This document shows positions 1-7,998 of a stretch of DNA of 35,427 nucleotides, piece after piece. Position 1 is the first letter of the stretch. Each line of letters opens with the position of its first letter. The translations under genes and the position numbers were made by a program. This DNA comes from Myxacorys californica WJT36-NPBG1 (GTDB lineage: Bacteria > Cyanobacteriota > Cyanobacteriia > Leptolyngbyales > Leptolyngbyaceae), in NCBI GenBank assembly GCA_019359315.1, contig JAHHHO010000054.1, forward strand, positions 1-35,427. Direction: 5' to 3'. The notes beneath the pieces were generated by a model. That model saw only the letters and a program-made list of their open reading frames with translations. It was not told where the DNA came from and ran no database searches.

Positions 1-478
1 GTTCAGCGTAATTGCGGGCGTACAGATTTGCGACGGAAATAGCATCTGTACGAGGATTAAAATTATCTGCAAGAAACTGAATAGGTTCTTTGCTTGGTTG
101 AATTTCTAGCTCTGGAAGCGATCGTATCTGTAGCGAAAGTGTCTGACCATCGTAACGCTTGTCCAGTAAGCCAAGCGCTGCCAGCCGATCGATCATCAGT
201 CCAGCAGCACGATCGCTGCCTCGCTCTTTATTGCTGTAAAACACATCGGCCGCTTCGCGGTGCGTGCAGGCGACTAACCCCTCTGGTGCAGAGAGTTGAT
301 CGAGCGATCGCGGTAAGCATCCATCCAGTTCCTCGCGCTGCTTGAGCAACAAATACGCCCATAACCTCACAAAATACTCTGCTCGCTGGCGCGTTAGACC
401 GCCGCGCCCCTGCATCATTCTGATGTAATTGCGCTGTTGTTCAATTGGAAACAGTTCATTTAGGCGTTCTGGAGTCAT
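1..478 (-). CDS. Conserved protein of unknown function, C-terminus beyond window edge
   Basis: An open frame reads leftwards from an ATG at 478-476 to the window edge without a stop, giving 159 codons. It begins MTPERLNELFPIEQQRNYI. The first 120 residues are rich in Arg, Leu and charged residues and look helical. The stretch containing HREAADVFYSNKERGSDRAA could be part of a winged-helix-like domain, but I cannot assign one. From memory, similar proteins occur in cyanobacteria; I do not know a function. No Shine-Dalgarno site precedes the ATG. It is divergent from the LuxR-type gene at 1016, and the 537-bp space between them carries several repeats that may control either gene. HIP1 octamers inside it match the rest of the window, so I see no sign of transfer. 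Confidence 0.6.
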   Translation of the reverse strand, partial: MTPERLNELFPIEQQRNYIRMMQGRGGLTRQRAEYFVRLWAYLLLKQREELDGCLPRSLDQLSAPEGLVACTHREAADVFYSNKERGSDRAAGLMIDRLAALGLLDKRYDGQTLSLQIRSLPELEIQPSKEPIQFLADNFNPRTDAISVANLYARNYAE

Positions 479-855
479 GGCTAAGCAAAGGAGACCAAAT
501 CAACGAAAAACGACCCGTTTGGGTGAAGCAGGTTAGTCAATCAATCGGCGAGAATCCTGAAATCTCACCTTCGCCATGAAGAAACCTGTGATGGTTGCCT
601 TGAGCAAGTAATACTGACCACCAAAATTGATTTGGCGTCAAAGCCGCTAGCAATTTTGATATCTTCCCAAAAATGATGGTTACCAATGAATGCTTCTACA
701 AGGGCGTAGCATTGCTATGCCTCTATGAAGGACGGTTGCATTAATTTAGAAAATTGGTTGACAAGCTAGACCTGAGAAGGAATCGCTTTTTAGTGCGTTT
801 CAGTGCTGAAGTCAGTGCCAAAACAACTGTGTAACATTATTCCGCAGTCAACCTT

Positions 856-885
856 TTTTCACAATGTTACTTTTCACAATGTAAC
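856..885. repeat. 15-bp tandem direct repeat, possible operator
   Basis: TTTTCACAATGTTAC (856-870) is followed immediately by TTTTCACAATGTAAC (871-885), one mismatch. The junction also forms an interrupted palindrome GTTAC-N10-GTAAC (866-885). This is a plausible binding site for a dimeric regulator, but nothing shows which protein binds. Confidence 0.5.
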
Positions 886-910
886 TATCTAGAGCTTCAG
901 GTTGTTTCAG

Positions 911-930
911 CTTACTTCAGCTTACTTCAG
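911..930. repeat. 10-bp tandem repeat inside a run of TTCAG motifs
   Basis: CTTACTTCAG occurs twice in tandem. Further TTCAG motifs lie nearby (around 895-899, 906-910 and 946-950). The second copy overlaps the right arm (924-935) of the 12-bp inverted repeat whose left arm is at 801-812. It lies about 85 bp before the LuxR-type start codon. Confidence 0.45.
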
Positions 931-1015
931 CACTGTAGACTGAAATTCAGGGTACTCGTTGTATTTTCACAAGCAAGGCAACCACAATAGGCGCAGTGCT
1001 TGAGGACTCTGAGTT

Positions 1016-1765
1016 ATGACAGCCCGCTTAATCTCTGTGCCACCCGAATTGCAACTTTCCATCAAATCATGGTTTAGCCAACCGTCTCGCAAGCCCTCAT
1101 CGCCTTGCTCTAGCCGCAAGCAACTGTCTAGCAACCCTCCTGTATTCTCGATAGAGAATCACTCTCCTAATAAGCAGGAGCGTCCTGCTCCTGATTTGGG
1201 CGGACAAAATCGCGTTAGTGCAGACCTGCTTTGGAAAGTTCTTCTCGAATCGATTCAAGAAGGCGTCATTGTTGTCTCCCGAAGCCTTCAACCCATCTAC
1301 TTGAACCACCAAGCAGAGGAGATTTGCCAACAGTTACAAGGCCCGAGAGAAGGTCTTCCAGCTGCGATCGCTGAGGCTTGCCATCGACTAATCCGAGAGA
1401 AGATGACCACTTCAGAACCACTCGTGGTGGAATATCAGGGTGATTCGAGGCAATTTATTCGACTACGAGTGCGCTGGATTTCATTTGATGCTCATCCTGC
1501 CGACGAAGCGCCTGCTAACTATATTCTGGTTCTGCTAGAAGACTGTTATATGGCGCTGAGAGAAGAACTTGCGTTGGAGCAGAAGAAGTATGATTTGACC
1601 GATCGAGAAGCTGAAATCTGGCTTTTGCTCCGTCAGGAATATACCTATCAGGAAATCTCCGATATGTTGAAAATCAGCCTCAACACGGTCAAGACCCATA
1701 TCAAAAATGTCTACGCCAAACGTAGAAGCCTGTTACGAGATCGAAACGTGTGGCATTCCAGGTAG
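1016..1765 (+). CDS. LuxR-family transcriptional regulator with PAS-like N-terminal region
   Basis: A 249-residue DNA-binding regulator. The C-terminal part (about residues 195-240) is a LuxR/GerE helix-turn-helix, with LTDREAEIWLLL leading into YTYQEISDMLKISLNTVKTH, the usual recognition-helix pattern. The region from about 70 to 180 (LLESIQEGVIVVSRSLQPIY onward) resembles a PAS sensory fold. The first 65 residues are low complexity, rich in Ser and Pro. There is no receiver domain, so it is not a classical response regulator. The ATG at 1016 has only a weak GAGG upstream, and a start nearer residue 60 is possible. The upstream repeats could be its own operators. From memory this architecture is common in cyanobacteria; its targets are unknown to me. 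Confidence 0.8.
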   Translation: MTARLISVPPELQLSIKSWFSQPSRKPSSPCSSRKQLSSNPPVFSIENHSPNKQERPAPDLGGQNRVSADLLWKVLLESIQEGVIVVSRSLQPIYLNHQAEEICQQLQGPREGLPAAIAEACHRLIREKMTTSEPLVVEYQGDSRQFIRLRVRWISFDAHPADEAPANYILVLLEDCYMALREELALEQKKYDLTDREAEIWLLLRQEYTYQEISDMLKISLNTVKTHIKNVYAKRRSLLRDRNVWHSR

Positions 1766-1777
1766 ATCAACTAGTTA

Positions 1778-1800
1778 CGAGAGGTTACCCTCGCTCTTCT
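1778..1800 (+). terminator. Short GC-rich hairpin after the LuxR-type gene
   Basis: CGAGAGG (1778-1784) and CCCTCG (1788-1793) pair around a TTA loop with one bulged A, followed by a pyrimidine-rich CTCTTCT. It starts 13 bp after the stop codon. The T-tract is weak, so this is a tentative terminator. Confidence 0.35.
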
Positions 1801-1831
1801 ACAGATGATGGCTTCTAATAATTGCCACAAC

Positions 1832-1881
1832 CTCAAAACTCTAGGCTTAACCATTCGACAGTTTTGAGTTTAAAGCCTAGA
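1832..1881 (+). promoter_or_regulatory. Interleaved complementary arms in the cofG leader (pseudoknot-like or switching)
   Basis: Two perfect 9-base complementary pairs are arranged A-B-A'-B'. CTCAAAACT (1832-1840) pairs with AGTTTTGAG (1860-1868). TCTAGGCTT (1840-1848) pairs with AAGCCTAGA (1873-1881). Because the arms interleave, the RNA could form either hairpin alternately, or both as an H-type pseudoknot. The structure ends 35 bp before the cofG ATG and is followed by AAAGGGAG at 1888-1895. It matches no riboswitch class I recognise. Confidence 0.35.
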
Positions 1882-1916
1882 TTCTTTAAAGGGAGTCGTG
1901 ACTCAACGTAAAGTGA

Positions 1917-2912
1917 ATGGTATCGTCTCGAACCGTAACTTATAGTCCTGCGTATACGCTTGTGCCGACTTACGAGTGTTTTAATCGCTGCACCTACTGC
2001 AACTTTCGGGCTGATCCAGGTAAGAGTCCATGGATGAGCTTGACCGAAGCAGAGGCAACGCTGAAAACGCTTCAAGGGCAAGGCGTTGTTGAAATTCTAA
2101 TCCTCAGTGGTGAAGTTCATCCTAATAGTCCTCAACGAACAGCTTGGTTTCAGCGTATTTTTGAACTGTGTGAGCTTTCCCTATCTCTTGGATTTCTACC
2201 TCACACGAACGCTGGAATTTTGAGCGTTGCAGAGATGGAGAAGCTGAAATCTGTGAATGTGTCAATGGGATTGATGCTAGAGCAGGTGACGCCTGCATTG
2301 CTAAAGACGGTGCATCGGTACGCTCCAAGTAAAGTGCCTGATGTACGATCGCAGCAGCTTGCTTGGGCAGGAGAACTGCAAATTCCCTTCACAACTGGGT
2401 TATTGCTAGGCATTGGTGAAACAGAGCGCGATCGCATAGATACGCTAGAAGCGATCGCACAATTGCACGATCGCTGGGGACATATTCAAGAAGTTATTTT
2501 GCAACCTTATAGTCCAGGGCAACATGAGGATTGGGGAAGCTCAGCGTTTCAGCCCGAACAGTTACTAGATGTAATTAAGACTGCGCATGAGATTTTGCCG
2601 ACGTCTATTTGTTTGCAGATTCCGCCTAATCTGCTTCCAACTCCTGAAATGCTGATTGCTTGTTTAGAAGCAGGAGCAAGAGATCTGGGCGGAATTAGCC
2701 CTCATGATGAAGTAAATCCTGACTATCCTCATCCTAAAATCACCGAGTTAGGACAAATTCTTCAACAGGCAGGTTGGAATTTTGTTCCGCGCCTGCCTGT
2801 TTATCCTCAATATGATCAGTGGTTATCGCAAGAGTTGAGAGCGGCAACGGCGCGAGCTTTGACTCAGACGCTGGCGGGAGCCGAGACCCCCAAAAACTCC
2901 TTGACCTGCTGA
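1917..2912 (+). CDS. cofG: 7,8-didemethyl-8-hydroxy-5-deazariboflavin (FO) synthase subunit CofG, radical SAM
   Basis: A 331-residue radical SAM enzyme. With CofH it couples a tyrosine-derived adduct to the flavin precursor to make FO, the deazaflavin antenna of some cyanobacterial photolyases. The cluster motif CxxxCxxC is present as ECFNRCTYCNF (Cys21, Cys25, Cys28). CofG-type signatures follow: an LSGE stretch, LLLGIGETERDR (radical SAM glycine region), LQPYSPG, and PNLLP near the C-terminus. Length agrees with stand-alone CofG; CofH is not in this window. The 3' end overlaps the convergent hydrolase gene by 49 bp. The leader contains an interleaved stem arrangement. No strong Shine-Dalgarno site precedes the ATG. 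Confidence 0.9.
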   Translation: MVSSRTVTYSPAYTLVPTYECFNRCTYCNFRADPGKSPWMSLTEAEATLKTLQGQGVVEILILSGEVHPNSPQRTAWFQRIFELCELSLSLGFLPHTNAGILSVAEMEKLKSVNVSMGLMLEQVTPALLKTVHRYAPSKVPDVRSQQLAWAGELQIPFTTGLLLGIGETERDRIDTLEAIAQLHDRWGHIQEVILQPYSPGQHEDWGSSAFQPEQLLDVIKTAHEILPTSICLQIPPNLLPTPEMLIACLEAGARDLGGISPHDEVNPDYPHPKITELGQILQQAGWNFVPRLPVYPQYDQWLSQELRAATARALTQTLAGAETPKNSLTC

Positions 2913-3751
2913 AGGTAGGTTTCTGGGTCTTCCAGCATCGGAAAGTGAGCGGTATTAGGCATCACCACATGTCTAACCTTCTCATTCAGAACCGCCGCTC
3001 GTCGTCCTAATTCAGCTGGGATGATGACATCATGTTCACCTGAGATTAGCAAGGTTGGCACGGCGAGCTGACTAAATTCTTGAGGCATAACCTCTGCTGC
3101 CTTTTTGCTAACGGCTGTCATCATCGTCCCGATCGCGGCAGCTTGATCGGCCATCAAAAAGTCTTCTAAGAACGCTTGACCAATTTCTCGCGCAATCGGG
3201 CGGTGCAAGAAACGCTGCATAAAGAGTTTATCCATAAAAGGTAGCCCATAAAGCCAGCGCGGACGGAACTTAACGACATACCCACCAAATTTATGAAAAG
3301 CGTCGAATGATTTTTTGTCGTACTCAAAAATTCCGCTACAGGTCAAGATCGCTCTCTCGACTCGTTCAGGGTACAAATTTAGAAAGAAGACGGCGATCGA
3401 GGATCCGGTTGAATGGGCATTGAGATAAACTCGCTGAAGTTTTAATGCATCCAGTAAAGCCGCCAAATCTTCAGCGTAAGTTTCTAGCTCATAACCTGGT
3501 TCTATAGATTGATCAGGAGATTGAGTAGAAGGATCTGGGGCAGACTGGCGAGAACGACCAAAGCCACGCATGTCATACAGCAGGCAATCAAACTGCGGCG
3601 ATAGCGCGATCGCGGTACTCTCCCAATAGCGAAGTGAACCACCCCAACCATGAATAAAGACTAAAACAGGTTTACCAGATGGTTCTGATAAACCTGATGC
3701 GGTAATCCATTTGTAATAATGGCTGTACCCATTCACTGCAATGTTTGGCAT
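2864..3751 (-). CDS. Alpha/beta-fold hydrolase
   Basis: A 295-residue alpha/beta hydrolase with a full catalytic set: oxyanion-hole motif HGWGG (from residue 34), nucleophile elbow AHSTG (Ser114), acid in SGEHD (Asp241) and histidine in NTAHF (His269). A lid-like insert lies around residues 145-225. There is no signal peptide, so it is probably cytoplasmic. The substrate cannot be read from sequence; it could be an esterase, a C-C hydrolase or similar. It lies 68 bp downstream of clpX on the same strand and may be co-transcribed with it. Its last 16 codons overlap cofG tail to tail, so the C-terminus SAPASV is encoded opposite the cofG 3' end. Confidence 0.85.
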   Translation of the reverse strand: MPNIAVNGYSHYYKWITASGLSEPSGKPVLVFIHGWGGSLRYWESTAIALSPQFDCLLYDMRGFGRSRQSAPDPSTQSPDQSIEPGYELETYAEDLAALLDALKLQRVYLNAHSTGSSIAVFFLNLYPERVERAILTCSGIFEYDKKSFDAFHKFGGYVVKFRPRWLYGLPFMDKLFMQRFLHRPIAREIGQAFLEDFLMADQAAAIGTMMTAVSKKAAEVMPQEFSQLAVPTLLISGEHDVIIPAELGRRAAVLNEKVRHVVMPNTAHFPMLEDPETYLQQVKEFLGVSAPASV

Positions 3752-3819
3752 CTTAAACGCTTCGATTTCAAGGTCTAAGATTTAAAGTATCATCTACGCC
3801 TCACTGCTCAAAGCTAACT

Positions 3820-5160
3820 TTATGCAGATTCCGGTTTGGGCAGAGAAGAGGGATGGAGCAGCAGTTCTGCAGTCGAGCGCTTTTCAACCATCTCGCGCGT
3901 AATTGCACAGCGCGTTACGTCTTTACGAGATGGCAACTCATACATAATGTCTAACATCAGTTCTTCAATAATGCTGCGGAGGGCGCGCGCTCCAGTTTTG
4001 CGGCGGTAGGCTTCTTGTGCGATCGCTCGAATGGCGTCCTGCTTAAACTCAAGCTGCACGTTATCCATCTTCATCAGCTTCTGGAATTGCTTCACTAGCG
4101 CATTCTTCGGCTCAGTCAAAATCTCGGCTAATGCGTCTTCATCTAACGGATTAATGACAGCTTGTACCGGAATCCGTCCAATGAATTCAGGAATCATACC
4201 GAATTTCACTAGATCATCGGGTTCCATGTGTTGCAGAATATCGGCGATGCGCTTCTCGCGCGATTGGGCATCTCCAGGCTGAATAAATCCCATCGATCGC
4301 TTACCCATGCGCTGTTCGACCGCTTTATCTAATCCAACAAAGGCTCCACCACAAATAAATAAAATATTGCTGGTATCAATTTGAATACAGTCTTGATAGG
4401 GATGCTTGCGTCCGCCTTGAGGAGGAACGTTCGCAACCGTTCCCTCTAGCATTTTGAGAAGGGCTTGCTGAACTCCCTCCCCAGACACATCACGAGTAAT
4501 AGAAGGATTCTCACTCTTACGGGCAATTTTATCGATCTCGTCAATATAAATGATGCCGCGTTGGGCTTCTTCAACATCTAAATCGGCAACTTGCAGCAGG
4601 CGAAGCAAAATATTTTCAACATCTTCACCAACGTAACCTGCTTCAGTCAACGTTGTAGCGTCTGCAACCGCAAAGGGAACGTCTAAAATTTCAGCAAGCG
4701 TCTGAGCCAGAAGCGTTTTACCGCACCCCGTTGGACCAATCAGCAAAATGTTAGATTTCTGAAGTTCAACATGATCATCAGAAGAATTTTTGTCACTACC
4801 GTTCGCTTGCAGAAAGCTCAATCGCTTGTAGTGGTTGTACACAGCGACCGAAAGTACTTTCTTTGCTTCATCTTGCCCAATGACATGTTCATCTAAATAC
4901 TTCTTAATCTCTCGCGGCTTCGGAATCTGATTGAGCGAGATATTAGTCGACTTGGCTCGACGCTTCTCCGGAGCTTGCTCACGTTTAGGAACAGGCTCCG
5001 GAGAAGCGCCAGAGTCAAACAACTCCTCATCTAAGATCTCGTTGCACAAATCCACGCATTCGTCACAGATGTAAACACCTGGACCTGCAATGAGCTTGCG
5101 GACTTGCTCTTGAGATTTTCCACAAAAGGAACATTTCAGATGGGAGTCGTACTTGGACAT
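3820..5160 (-). CDS. clpX: ClpX, ATP-dependent unfoldase subunit of ClpXP
   Basis: A 446-residue AAA+ unfoldase that recognises, unfolds and feeds substrates to ClpP. The N-terminal zinc-binding domain has four cysteines (10, 13, 32, 35) in CSFC and CDEC. The ATPase domain has Walker A GPTGCGKT (142-149), the pore loop GYVGED, Walker [10 protein letters not shown], a sensor region with RIPV, and the C-terminal TGARALR sensor-2 motif. The loop containing KRSMGFIQP corresponds to the ClpP-docking IGF loop. Length is close to other cyanobacterial ClpX. It starts 9 bp after the clpP stop, so clpP-clpX are clearly one operon. Confidence 0.97.
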   Translation of the reverse strand: MSKYDSHLKCSFCGKSQEQVRKLIAGPGVYICDECVDLCNEILDEELFDSGASPEPVPKREQAPEKRRAKSTNISLNQIPKPREIKKYLDEHVIGQDEAKKVLSVAVYNHYKRLSFLQANGSDKNSSDDHVELQKSNILLIGPTGCGKTLLAQTLAEILDVPFAVADATTLTEAGYVGEDVENILLRLLQVADLDVEEAQRGIIYIDEIDKIARKSENPSITRDVSGEGVQQALLKMLEGTVANVPPQGGRKHPYQDCIQIDTSNILFICGGAFVGLDKAVEQRMGKRSMGFIQPGDAQSREKRIADILQHMEPDDLVKFGMIPEFIGRIPVQAVINPLDEDALAEILTEPKNALVKQFQKLMKMDNVQLEFKQDAIRAIAQEAYRRKTGARALRSIIEELMLDIMYELPSRKDVTRCAITREMVEKRSTAELLLHPSSLPKPESA

Positions 5161-5169
5161 ATCTGCCTC

Positions 5170-5862
5170 TTATCTTGCTGCAACAACAGATTCTCCGGGT
5201 TGGGGAAGATTCTGTCGAGAAATCACCTGATCGATCAAACCATAGTCTTTGGCTTCTTGAGCGGACATAAAAAAGTCTCGCTCCGTATCCTCTTCAATCC
5301 GCTCCAGGGGTTGTCCGGTATGCTGAGCTAACAATTCGTTGAGCTTGCGCTTATGATAGAGGATTTCTTTGGCTTGGATCTCAATGTCCACCGCTTGCCC
5401 TTGAGCACCGCCTAGCGGTTGGTGAATCATAATTCGAGAACTAGGCAGAGACATCCGCTTACCCTGAGCGCCGCCAGAGAGCAGAAATGCCCCCATACTA
5501 GCAGCTAAGCCAAAACAGATGGTGACGACATCGCAGTTTACCTGCTGCATGGTGTCATAAATTGCCATTCCTGCTGTAACCGAGCCGCCTGGAGAATTGA
5601 TGTACAGCTGAATATCTTTTTCAGGATCTTCGGACTCTAGAAACAAGAGTTGCGCCACGATTGAGTCTGCGATCGTGTCATCAACTTGGGTTCCCAAAAA
5701 GATAATCCGCTCTCGTAAGAGGCGAGAGTAAATGTCGAATGCCCGTTCTCCGCGTCCAGATTGCTCAACTACCATCGGAACGACGGCATTAGGAGCAGCG
5801 GAAACGACATCGAAATCACTTAAGCCGTAGACAAAATTGGAGTTGGACTGAGAGTAAACCAT
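5170..5862 (-). CDS. clpP: ClpP serine protease subunit
   Basis: Proteolytic subunit of ClpXP. The catalytic triad is visible: Ser in GLAASMGAF, His in IMIHQPLGG and Asp in ERDFFM. The conserved core runs from [19 protein letters not shown] onward. Three starts are possible: 5931 (253 residues, GAGG four bases upstream), 5862 (230 residues, MVYSQSNSN) and 5775 (201 residues, MVVEQSGRG). I chose 5862 because the first 23 residues of the longest form are Arg-rich and unlike ClpP; this is a judgement, not proof. It sits between tig and clpX. Cyanobacteria usually have several ClpP/ClpR paralogues, and this is the one linked to clpX. Confidence 0.93.
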   Translation of the reverse strand: MVYSQSNSNFVYGLSDFDVVSAAPNAVVPMVVEQSGRGERAFDIYSRLLRERIIFLGTQVDDTIADSIVAQLLFLESEDPEKDIQLYINSPGGSVTAGMAIYDTMQQVNCDVVTICFGLAASMGAFLLSGGAQGKRMSLPSSRIMIHQPLGGAQGQAVDIEIQAKEILYHKRKLNELLAQHTGQPLERIEEDTERDFFMSAQEAKDYGLIDQVISRQNLPQPGESVVAAR

Positions 5863-5965
5863 AAGCGGAGTCTTTATTCGGACACGATAGACCGGAGTTA
5901 CTTTGCGCGTTCTGCCCTCATTATGCCTCAACTCATTTGGAGTTGTTGGGATCGGTTAAAAGAGT

Positions 5966-6004
5966 TTGAGGGGGGTGAAGCTGATGCGACTACCCACCCC
6001 TCAA
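5966..6004 (-). terminator. Hairpin in the tig-clpP gap
   Basis: Read on the minus strand, TTGAGGGG (6004-5997) pairs perfectly with CCCCTCAA (5973-5966), with extra partial pairing inside. It is followed by ACTCTTTTAACC. It could attenuate transcription from tig into clpP or act as a processing stem. The U-tract is short and interrupted. Confidence 0.45.
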
Positions 6005-6013
6005 GTTGAGTTT

Positions 6014-7447
6014 CTATTGAGCGTCTTCAGCTTGGGTATCTTCAACTACGTCAACATCCACGATCGCGTCAGTCGCGTCCAGTTCCTCAGCTTCTACCTC
6101 ATCCGGTTCATCTTTCTTGAGCGTTCCTTCCGGAACAAGCTCGATGGTGGAGTGCTCTTCAAGCCAAGTCATGATCTTTTCTTTCAACAGATCTTCTGCA
6201 ACAGCACTGCGCAGCCGTTCGGGATCAACGTCGCGATCGCTCAGTTCTGTCAAAACTTCTCGAACTCGCTCATTCAGTTCGGCATCTTCAACTTTCAAGT
6301 CTTCTCGTTTGGCGACTTCACCAAGCGCTAAGGTCCGCTTGATGCGCTCAATTGCGTCAGGGCGCGATCGCTCCTTTAGCATTGGAATCGTATCTTGATT
6401 CAGCAATTGTTTGATATCGATCCCCTGCTGCTGTAATTGCATTGCAGTTTGGGTAATCATGTATTCAACTTCGCGCTCAATCAAGGTTTCAGGTAAATCA
6501 ACTTCAACCTGACCCAGCAGTTCATCCAGCAAGGCTTGCTCCTTGTTGGATTTGGTTTGTTGTTCGGCTTCATCGGCGTAGCGTTTTTCTAACGATTCAC
6601 GCAGTTCTGCGATCGTTTTGAAATCTCCACCGCTTACATCCTCTGCAAAGTCATCATCTACCTCAGGAAGCTCTTTCTCCTTCAGCTCTTTCAGCGTCAT
6701 AGCAAAGGTAGCAGGACGACCCGCCAGATCTTCTTGAGGATAATCTTCAGGGAAAGTCACCGAAATTTCTTTTGATTCTCCCGGCTTCATGCCAATGATG
6801 CCATCGATAAAGCCTTCAATAAAGCGGCCGTCTTCGAGTTCAAGCTGAAAATCTGTTGCTTCGCCGCCTGGGACGTCCTGCTCCTCAGCATCTTCGCCCG
6901 CAGGCAGATAGCGCCCTTTGTAGTCAACCACGGTTGTATCGCCCTTCTGAGCCGGACGATCTTCAACGGGAATCAGCGTCGCCATCTGTTTGCGGTAGCC
7001 TTCGATCGTTGTGTCTACTCGTGTAGGATCTGGCTTTACCTCTTCGGCTTGCAAAGTGAAATCTTTGTACTGCTTGAGGTCTACTTCAGGTTGAACGTCT
7101 ACTGACGCCGAGAACGTTAAAGCACTGTCAGGACTAAATTTTTCGACTAATTCATCAAACTGAGATTTCAGTTGAAAATTCCCGATCGCGTCAATTTTTT
7201 CTTGCTTCAAAGCTTCTTTCAGCGCTGCATCCACTAGTTCTTCAACTACAGATGCTTTGATGCGGGTCATGCCAAAGCGCTGGATAATGACTTGACGCGG
7301 GACTTTTCCTTTACGGAACCCAGGAATATTCAACGAGCGAGTAAAATCTTGGACGACTCGCTCGTAGGTCTGTTTCGACATCTCTGGCGTAATTTCGATC
7401 TCCAGTCCAATTTGACTGGCGGGGAGCTTTTCCTGGGTAACTTTCAT
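6014..7447 (-). CDS. tig: Trigger factor, ribosome-associated chaperone and prolyl isomerase
   Basis: Trigger factor binds the ribosome exit tunnel and shields nascent chains. The ribosome-binding signature GFRKGKVPRQVI lies near residue 44. The FKBP-type isomerase domain spans about 150-250 (GDTTVVDYKGRY; FIEGFIDGIIGMKPGE). A helical C-terminal chaperone domain follows, ending in a very acidic tail (DEPDEVEAEELDATDAI and beyond) typical of cyanobacteria. The frame is open upstream to a TTG at 7483, but the ATG at 7447 starts at MKVTQEKLPAS, the expected N-terminus, so I use it (477 residues). It is the first gene of tig-clpP-clpX. The promoter should lie in the AT-rich gap to asd. Confidence 0.95.
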   Translation of the reverse strand: MKVTQEKLPASQIGLEIEITPEMSKQTYERVVQDFTRSLNIPGFRKGKVPRQVIIQRFGMTRIKASVVEELVDAALKEALKQEKIDAIGNFQLKSQFDELVEKFSPDSALTFSASVDVQPEVDLKQYKDFTLQAEEVKPDPTRVDTTIEGYRKQMATLIPVEDRPAQKGDTTVVDYKGRYLPAGEDAEEQDVPGGEATDFQLELEDGRFIEGFIDGIIGMKPGESKEISVTFPEDYPQEDLAGRPATFAMTLKELKEKELPEVDDDFAEDVSGGDFKTIAELRESLEKRYADEAEQQTKSNKEQALLDELLGQVEVDLPETLIEREVEYMITQTAMQLQQQGIDIKQLLNQDTIPMLKERSRPDAIERIKRTLALGEVAKREDLKVEDAELNERVREVLTELSDRDVDPERLRSAVAEDLLKEKIMTWLEEHSTIELVPEGTLKKDEPDEVEAEELDATDAIVDVDVVEDTQAEDAQ

Positions 7448-7998
7448 CGGCGTATGAGTCGCAAACAGTTTCAAATATTGCAAATGCAGTAAGCTATACT
7501 AACCGATCCTAGTGACCGATTGAGTCATTCCTTCGATTCAAAATCTTAAGAATTCAGCAGACCAACGAGTCTGTATTAGAGAACATCAGAAACTTTCTTG
7601 TCATATCAACCCAAATGGGGGAATACTGATGATAGGCTTCAGAAAAGTTGGTGATAAGTGAAAAGTTGGTGTAAGTATTGGAACAAACGCTTGAATTTGA
7701 TCTATGACTCGCGATAGTCTCTGAAAAGTGCGACCAGAACAAACCGCACCCAGATTTCAGAACACTCATATATTATTGGACTCTGAAGCAATTGGAGTCA
7801 TTAATCAGAACATTAAATTCAACAGTTAATCGATATATTTGGATTGGATTAAATAAAATTTAATGTAATCAATAAACAATTAAGTAATCAAAATTATATT
7901 TTCTGTAAATATCAAAACACTATTGGACGCTAGTTTATTTATTCCACGGTTTCTATTCTTAAAATTAAATTTCGCTTAGGTTGGGGAGGACGTGAATT
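7448..7998. other. AT-rich divergent promoter region between tig and asd
   Basis: About 550 bp with no supportable gene. It must carry the promoters of tig (leftward) and asd (rightward). It is clearly AT-rich, especially 7790-7980. It holds a direct repeat GAAAAGTTGGTG at 7642-7653 and 7660-7671, each followed by a TAAGT. The short frame on the minus strand at 7554-7769 has no family features. Confidence 0.5.
7642..7677. repeat. 18-bp imperfect tandem repeat
   Basis: GAAAAGTTGGTG occurs at 7642-7653 and 7660-7671, 18 bp apart. The following bases (ATAAGT and TAAGT) extend the match with one base missing in the second copy. It lies in the tig-asd promoter region and could be a regulator site or a slippage product. 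Confidence 0.45.

Larger units (their letters stand above)
479..1015. other. Intergenic region with several short repeats between divergent genes
   Basis: This 537-bp gap separates the leftward gene ending at 478 from the rightward LuxR-type gene at 1016. I see no open frame worth calling. It holds a 12-bp inverted repeat (CAGTGCTGAAGT at 801-812, complement at 924-935), a near-perfect 15-bp tandem pair at 856-885, and a 10-bp tandem pair CTTACTTCAG at 911-930. A short imperfect hairpin lies near 688-712. There is a TTGACA at 758-763 but no good -10 box at the right distance. Confidence 0.6.

Noticed and set aside
5966-6331. A 121-residue plus-strand frame over the 3' end of tig
   Set aside because: It covers the tig C-terminus and the tig-clpP hairpin in the other direction; no start signal or family match.
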